Shown: positions 25,901 through 34,900 of the stretch, one piece after another | Layout: every line of letters begins with the position of its first letter | How positions within the stretch are numbered: position 1 is the first letter of the stretch | Assembly (NCBI GenBank): GCA_963971575.1 | Contig: OZ020622.1 | Location: forward strand, 10,454,279 to 10,518,278 | Source of the DNA: Liopterus haemorrhoidalis | Taxonomy: Eukaryota; Arthropoda; Insecta; Coleoptera; Dytiscidae | DNA length: 64,000 nt | Direction of reading: 5' to 3' | Notes under the pieces: model-generated | Database searches by the model: none | What the model was told of the DNA's origin: nothing | The model's input: the letters and a program-made list of their open reading frames with translations, nothing else | Program-made: the position numbers and the translations under genes

Positions 25901-28900
25901 TTCCTTTCCGAACAAAAATATTAAAAACCAGTGGCGAAGGGAAACCTCCGCTAGACTTGCCCTACCATAAAAAACATTTAAAAAAATAAATAAAAATATT
26001 TAGATAAATCTTCAAAGATACATCAAATTATGTTTTATACAAACTTTTGTCCAAGGCTTGGTTGACTAGTTACGAATTAATTATCATGACCATGGAAACG
26101 TTACATATAAGTATGAAAAAATTGAGACTTGGAAATTTTAAATAATTTTAAAAATTTTTTCGATATTTTTCGTTTTATCAAACAACGTCTCAAACAAAAG
26201 TTATTAGTTATTGCATTTATGGTAACTTTTGGTAACCAAATAACAAAAAAGAAAAATGAAATGGTATATCTAAAGAATTATTTCAATAATAATAATATTA
26301 TTATAGAACAGACAACAACAACAAAAAATCAGCTGTGGCCACCACAGGACCGACCGCAATCACAAAGTACTTATATAAATAGATTCTAGCAGCAGAGTTG
26401 TTATTATTGTAAAAGACAATAACGTATTATATTACTTGACAATTTCATAATGTGTATTTATAATTTACGATAACCATGGAAACATACCTGCATACATACA
26501 AAAAAAATGTCTCAAATAAAAGTTGTTAGTTATTGCATTTATAGTAACTTTTGTTCAATAATTTTTTTCGAAATATTTTTCTGTTGTTAAATATTCGCAA
26601 AAATCTTAAAATAGACACGAGTAAACTCCCATTTCTAGTCAACCGATCTTCATAAAAAACAATAGGGTTCTTCCCATTTAATAGGAGAATTTTTTAGTAC
26701 CAGAACGAATTCTCTAAGTTGAACCGTTCTTGAGTTATCGTGTATACACACAGACAGACACACACACACATACGGACAGCACTTCGAAAATAGGTTTTTT
26801 GGATTCCCTGGACCATGAAACGTGATAAAAATCTCGACATCGAAAATTTTCGCGATTACAATACTTGCCCCTTATATATTAAGGTCGAACAAGTAAAAAT
26901 TGATGTGAAGTGTGAATTTTCACCCATTTCAGGTATTTAGTAACTGAATGATGATTATTTGAGATGCCAAAACAAATTTTATGTCAAAATATTTTTTATT
27001 GAATTTTAATTCGAATGCCTAATACCATTATTTAAGTTTCTATATGTGCAGTATTTTTTTTATATAGCAAGGTTCATTAAGATTTTGAAAATTGCGCCTA
27101 TGGCTTCCATTAGTTGCTTAAATCATAAGCCCCGCCCTCTGATTTCGTATACATTCAAACATAGAATTAAATTATAATTTCAACACTGGTTATTTACGCT
27201 TTTAAAAATTACATGCAACATTTACCAAAATATAACTAGAATATTGACAAAATAATTTAAACAAAATAAAAATGCAAAAAAAAACAGAGCAATTAAAATT
27301 GACATGAATCGAACCCTAGTTTGCAAATTACAAAGCAACGACGAAACGAACTACGCTATGAGAGCTTACTTATCTACTGTGTTACATAGCGAATTAAATA
27401 TTTAACATATTTTAGTTAAAAACACAAAAAATGCATTATTTTCCGAAAACATAATCTGATCAAAAATTCCTGTTGTACTATTCCGCCGGTTCACACCAAT
27501 GTACATTACTTAGAATTTTTTCAGATTTTTAGTTTAAACCATCTGGGCTACAGGGTGTGGGACAAAAATATTTTTGCACAATTTTGGCAAAAATCGCGTC
27601 AAAATAATTTATTTGCAAAAATAAAATTTTGATCGTTAATCCACGTACTAAGGGCTTTCATTTGATACCCTACTCAGAATATAAAAAAATATTTATTTTT
27701 TCGATGAGCTCATATTTGTTTATATTTTTAGGGAGATATGTTTTTTAGATGTTTTAGTATTTTTCCTATATGCAGGTCAAAGAGTTGTATAAGCATGCCA
27801 AATTTCAACTCTGTAGGTTTAGCCGTTTGGCTACAATTTTTACCGAACAGACAGACAGACAGACGACAAAATGACGGTATAAGGGTTTTTTGGTTATACC
27901 TACAAAACCCTAAAAATATGTTCTCATTTAAAATAAGAAAGTTGGGTCCCATATTTGGAGAACCACTGATCATAAAACAAAATAATAGTTTTGCAATGGC
28001 TTTCAAAATGGTATTTCTTTGCTAATTTAACCAACCTCGTAGCTCTTATAGTTCTCGAGATAGCAATGGTGGCACACTTAGATTGAACACTCTGTATACT
28101 ATATACTATATACTATAATGATAATGTTTACCAGTAGTTAAATAGTTTAGGGCGCTTAGTAAGCTACTGTCAAATGTCTCATCCAATTTAGGCAAAAAAT
28201 TTAAACCTCAATCAACAATTTCTTTTCTTATTTCTTTTCTCCATAATCTTCCGTGGGTAGTAAAACAATATCCATCTTTATACGCGAGACGTAATTTATT
28301 ATGACGCATATAATCGATCCAGAATCCCACCTTGTCATTATTAAAATAACCAGAGTTGAAGTAGATAACTCTTTTAATAAACTTAGAAACATATTTACTC
28401 AGCCATCACAACAAAGTTATTAACTAAAACCACATTATCTAAATTGAACACATTGAAAGGAAAATTTCTAAAGAAAAAAATACATTTTACTTATTTAAAA
28501 GATTCATAAACCCCTTGATGTATCTAATGTTATTATTATTAAGATCAAAACAACAAAAAAGAAAATATCTTCAAAGAATTTTGGAAATATTTAAACAATA
28601 TATTCTATTAATAATATTAGTTATTTCCAGTCCTATATTTATTTTATACATTTAAAGATCTTATAGACTAAATGTTACACGCACCGGAAATTTTAATCAG
28701 TGACTAACTTGCTACCGGGAAAAGATATATCTGCATATTGGTAATCATCACACGTAGTAGTGTCTTTTTAAGCAGTACCAAAAATGGTCAGTACCTTGAC
28801 CTAACCTTTTGAACATAATAAAACCTTACTATTTTCATTCTTGTAGAAATATTTATTTGGTTATACCCTTGTTCTTCATCAACAGACAAAACTGACCGAC

Positions 28901-31900
28901 ATCCTTGTAAAACTCTGGTAGACAGTGCTAAGTCATGGTTCAATAGTAACAATCTGACCCTTAACTCAGACAAAACTCAGCCTTGCTGTTTACCACCAGA
29001 AACCACGACTTCGATAATTCTCCTTACATTAAATTTCTTGGATTACACGTGGGCCCTCACTTACGATGAGACCAACACACCGATTTCCTCAGTAGAAAAC
29101 TCCGTTCTACTATCTACTTAATAAGAAATTTAAATCTGAAGTCAGCACAAATATTATATTAAAAGCAAATTTTTCCCTTTTTGAGTCCCACCTATAATAT
29201 GGTTTAGTAATATGTGGCCATTCAGCTGCGGCTAATAGGATTTTCACTGTTCAGAAAAAAGTGATTAGAGTTATTGCAGGTGTTCCTTTTCGCCCTGAGT
29301 GTCGTGACCTTTTTGTGAAATTTAAAATAATGACCCTACCATCTTTATTTATATACGAGTGCCTTTTATTCGTATATAAGCATAGGAACACGTAAAATAA
29401 CTTTAGTGCGCAACACACGCATGACACGCGCTCTAAAAACAATATACGTTCTGATTTTATTCGTCTCAACAAATCTAGAAACGCTTCGAATTATTTCTCT
29501 ATTCGTTTCTTCAACTTATTACCCATGAGCATTAGATCATCGCCTTTCAATGTTTTCAAAAAGACCATAAAAAATATGTTATCTAGTAATCCAATATATA
29601 TTTTCGAGGAACAATATTAGTTTCAAAATGTACAACTAGTTATAATTACCTATGTTATTTTATGGGTTTTGCCATGTTATGTATCATGTAACAATCTGAC
29701 TGACTAAAAGCTGTATAATGTACAAGTTTGGTCAATAAAGAATTATTATTATTATTAAAAGTAACTGAAATGAAATATAAATAGGCAGGCAACAGGCGAT
29801 AGATGGACTAGTCAGATTCTCAAGTGGAAACCAGGGGCAGATAAACGTAGCCGAGAAAGACAGCCCACTCGTTGGACTGATGTCCTAAAGCCTAAAGGTG
29901 CCTTTCCATTTGAGATTACTCGCGAGAGTAACTCTCGATAGCTACTCTCACTGGATTTCCCACTAGAGAGTTGATTTCTATCGGATTTACAATCGAGAGC
30001 ACCCGGCGAGCTTCTCGCCAAGAAAGCTCTCGCGAGAACTCTCAAACCTGTGTCCACTTGATTAGTTGTGGAGAGTAGTCAAGATATCGTCGCACTATAG
30101 AAAGGTCGCAGGAGCTATAATAATTCTAACTATTTCTAAAAAATTGATGTAAAGTATGAATTTTCACACATTTCAGGCTTTCGCAGGTATTTAGTAAGTG
30201 AATGATGATTATGTAGGATGGCAAAACATATTTTATGTTAAAAATTTTTTTTTTTGTTAATTTTAATTCGAATGCCTAATACCATTATTTAGGTTTCTAA
30301 ATATGTGCAGTATTATTTTATATAGCAAGGTTCATTCAGGTTTTGAAAATTGCGCCTATGGCTTCCATTGGTTGTTTTAAGCCATAACTCCGCCCCTCTG
30401 ATTTCGTGTATTCAATTTCAACAATTTTCACTAGTTATTAAATTTACGGTTTTAAAAATTAAATGCAACATTTACCCAAATATAACTAGAATTTTGAAAA
30501 AATAATTTAAACAAAATAAAAAGGCAAGAAAAACAGAAAAATTTATTTATTCCATTACACCATGAAAGCATGCTTTGATACGTAAGTTATTAAATATTTT
30601 ACATGGTCAAGCAAGAAACACAAAAAATGCGTTATTTTCCAAAAACATAATCGGATCAAAAATTCCTGTTGTACTATTCCAGTTCACACAAATGTACATT
30701 ACTCAGAATTTTTTCAGATTTTTAGTTTAAACCATCTGGGCTACAGGGTGTGGGACAACATTTTTTTTGCACAATTTTGCCAAAAATCGCGTCAAAATAA
30801 TTTATTTTGCAAAAATAAAATTTTGATCTTTTATCCACGTACCTACTAAGGGCTTTCATGTGATACCCTACTCAAAATTTTAATAAATATATTTTTTTGT
30901 ATGTTATGAAGTATTTTTCCTATTTGCGGGTCAAAGAGTTGTATAAGCATGCCAAATTTCAACTCTCTTTTAGGGTTTAGCCGTTTGGCTACAATTTTTA
31001 CCGAACAGACAGACAGACAGACAGACAAAATAATGGACAGTACATTTGATAATAAAAGTTTTTTTTTAGAATGTATATTTTATTGAATAAAAGGTGAAAA
31101 AAAATGAACGTAACTTATGTAACAACCCAATAGTTTATTTGTTTCTATAAAAGTTTGCTTAGGCATATATAAAAGGGTACAGTAAAACAACTGACATGTC
31201 TGAGAAGAGAAGAAAGGAAATGTTAATTCAAGATTGAATTAAAAGGGCTATGAAATATGCAAATAAAATCAAACACTCTGCTCAGCAAACTATAAAAGTA
31301 ATCGCTAAGGAGTCAACGAGTACTGAGTCAAATAAAATAGCGTTATAGATACCCTTTATGTCTATTGTTTATTTACATGGAACCTAACCCTATATTCTCA
31401 CATAATTTGGTTCTTTTTACGTCAGTTCGCTTTACGCCTATTCTCCTGCGGCATACATTGGGTTCAACCTGTTCTTCGAATCGAGTACCGCATCAAAATT
31501 AATTGAGAAAAATAACTAATAATGAAGATATTCAAATACTCGAAGCCGATGTAACAGAAACGAGAAACACGATGACGATAAAGTGTACAGAATACCAGAC
31601 ATAAAACATCCGACCTGGGAAAAATTAATTACGTCTGCAATTGACTAATTGATTCGTATTTTCATCGTTAATTAGCAAACAATATCAAATTTCCCCCTAC
31701 TAAAAGCATATCATTTTTACAAAAAAATATAAAAATCAGTACGCCATTGATTAGCAAACAGAGATCAAGTTCAAGCCAGTATTGCATAGGTGATAATTAA
31801 TTTAGCGAGCTGGCAATTGCTATACAAAATGTTATCAAAAAGATATGGTATCGTTGTATGGTTTTTACAAATAGTTGTTGGCTTCTTAAAAATCGATAAA

Positions 31901-34900
31901 AGAAGTAATTAAATTTGATTTTCAATCATTATCAATTAAGTAACAACATTCTCCCAAGGAAGTCTTCCTTTATCGACACAAAAATACAAGTACATGATAT
32001 GGCAATCTAATCTTAATTTTATTGTTTTATTATTTATTATAGTAGTTTTTTGAGGTGCGTCATACTTCAGGCAGTGTAAACAGAATTTTTTTGAAATATT
32101 TTCTATAAATTTCACTTAAGATTTGTTTTGTTGTTGCAAATATTAATATTATATAACAAAAATTGCTCAATATGTTTTGTCAAATAAACGTTATTAACCA
32201 CGATATTACTAAAATTATTATTGCAAAAATTTTCTTTTATTTTTTAAGTTCAAACCGCAACGTTTTCAAGTTCATTTAAAAATTGTCACAGTACAAGCAT
32301 TCCCCACTATTACAAAATGTTCCCACGAATTTCATCATCAAGATAAACATTTTCTTTTAGAATTTCGTAGGTACAAGGGTTTCCTTTTATGTTTTTACAA
32401 AGGACCACTAGATGGCAATATTGAAATGTATCATTACTATATTCCTAAAATTTGACTTTATTGTGAAATCAGTGGCAACTTATAAATTGACCACGTAGTT
32501 TGTTGACAGTGAGCGTTTAAAAAAACTTGCTACGAATATAGTAGTGACACAAAGTCGTTGGGGGATAAATCCGGTGAATATGAGCAATGAGACATTAATT
32601 CGATATTTTTCTCCTTCAAATAATCAATTGTTTGACGTGCTGTGCGGGAAGTTGCATTGTCATGATGAAGAATGATGCCACGTTTTTGGTTGTTTGTCCT
32701 GATTTTGTCGATGACTTCTCGCAAACAAATTGTTGTACACCATTCAGCATTAACTGTTCTCCGATCCTCTAAAGCAGTGTTTCCCAATCTTTTTACTCCC
32801 GTGGCACATTTTCCAATGAAGCAAAATTTCGCGGCACACCTACGTAGTCATAGAAGAAGAAATTTATAACTCTAGTTTTTTACCGACGGCTAATATATAT
32901 AAGGAAGGTATTGTGATCATACCAATTTTGACATTTCGAGATTTCGATGGAGATCCACGAGTTGAGGTCCGTACATAACGTTTTGATTATTTTTAGCATG
33001 ATGTCTGTCGGTCTGTCTGTCTGTCCGTGTACACGTGCAGAGCAAATTCGGCTAAAAGGATTTTTATGAAATTTCATATTTAACTTTTTGACATCAGTGG
33101 CACGAGTTGATCAAGTTTTGATAAAAACCGATTAACTAAAAATGGGAGTTTACTCGTGTCGGTTTTAGATTTTTGCGAATATTTCGCAACAGAGTAATAA
33201 TTCGAAAAAAATTATTTAACAAAAGTAGCTATAAAAGCAATAACTAACAACATTTATTTGAGACATTTTTTGATAAAGCAGCATAAATTAAACAAGAACT
33301 TTGTGATGGCGGTCGGTCCTGTGTTGGCCAAAGTTGTTTTTTTTTCTTTAAGATTTCGCGGCACACTTTGTAAATTTTGCGGGACTCCCTTTGGGAAACA
33401 CTGCTCTAAAGGAATGGTTACATGTCCAGTACAACCGAAGAAACAAGCGATCATTTTCTTGATAGTGCTCCGTGAACGAACAACTTTTGTGGGTTTCGGT
33501 TCACCTTGGAAGACCCAAACAGTGAATTGTTGCTTAGTTTCCGGTTCATATGAATAAATTTGAGTTTCATCACCTGTAACGATGCTGTATACGGATTTTG
33601 TAGTGCCTAGGTTGAATTTTTTTAGCATTCCCTTACACCAATCAACACGAGCTTTTTTTGAGCTTCGGTCAAATTATGCGAAATCCATCGGGAACAGATC
33701 TTTTTCACAGCTAAATGTACAAAATCGAATGTATTGCAGTCTGCGATATGCCAAAGGATGCCTCTATCTCACGGTAAGTCACATGCCGATCTCCTTCAAT
33801 CATTTTGCGCTCAGCATCGATGTTTTTTTGAATCATTACAGATTTTGGTCGACCACCACGTGATTCGTCACTGACGGACGCACGACCATGACGAAATTCT
33901 GCAAACCAATTGTAAACAGTCTTTTCTGATGGTGCTTCATTACCAAAAGTTGAACGAAGCAAATCTATGCATTTTTGTTGAGTTAGGCCTTTACTAAAAT
34001 CGTAAAAAATCATCCAACGAAAACCTTCACGAGTAATATCAATTTTTTCACAAACTTGTTTTTTTTAACGCTCACTGTCAACAAACTCGGTCAATTTATA
34101 ATGCCGCTGATTTCACAATAACAAATGTCAAATTTTACGAATATAGTAATGACATATTTAGTAATAAAGTATATTTAGTCAGCCGAGTCATTTCCCGATC
34201 CCTTCCCTTATAAAAGAATTTTGTCTTCTGAGACCTCCCCAAGAAAAGTTCCTGGGTGTGTGTTTGCTACCTAAGGCTTCTCCAAATCTTCCTATCTTGG
34301 ACTAACAGTTGCCAATTTCCGGCAGTTCTCTGAATTTTTCTTAAATAACTTATTCCTCGAAATAATAAAGGTTGTTAAGTACATATACATATCATTTAAT
34401 TCACATATCGTAATGATGAACCCTGGATAACACTCACGCCTACTACCCGAACTCCTTTAGTCAGGAATCTCATTTCAGTTTGAGATCAGACTTTATATAA
34501 TATCACAGGCTCACTACCCAGTGGACAAAAAATGGTACTTTGTAAAGAAACGTATAAGAGCTCGCTTCAAAATTCCTGTGTGTGCGTCTGCTTCCCATGG
34601 CTTCTCCAAATCTTCCTATCTTGGACTAACAGTTGCCAATTTCCGGCAGTTCTCTGAATTTTCCTCAAATAATTTATTTATCGAAACAATAAAGGTTGGT
34701 AAGCAATAAAAATCAGTGTATTTGTTCCCTTATCACTTAACTGATAGCTGATACATACATTAACTAATTGATATTGCCAACTTCAATTCACCTACTTTCA
34801 TCAATAAATTGAAGTGGTCGATAAGATTATATTCTAATACCTAGTATTTTCCGGATAAAACAGGATATGGTTGAATATATTTATGTGCAAAAGTTTTCTC

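Larger units (their letters stand above)
32437..34146 (-). mobile_element. Mariner element (TA-flanked) carrying a hAT insertion
   Basis: Ends CTATATTCCTAAAATTTGAC and the complement of GTCAAATTTTACGAATATAG are inverted, with TA outside each. The minus strand encodes broken transposase: [60 protein letters not shown] (first Asp, normally DESW), [17 protein letters not shown] (second Asp) and [10 protein letters not shown] (third Asp, DD34D spacing). The coding region is split by 32775-33403 and lacks the usual C-terminal end. Confidence 0.88.
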
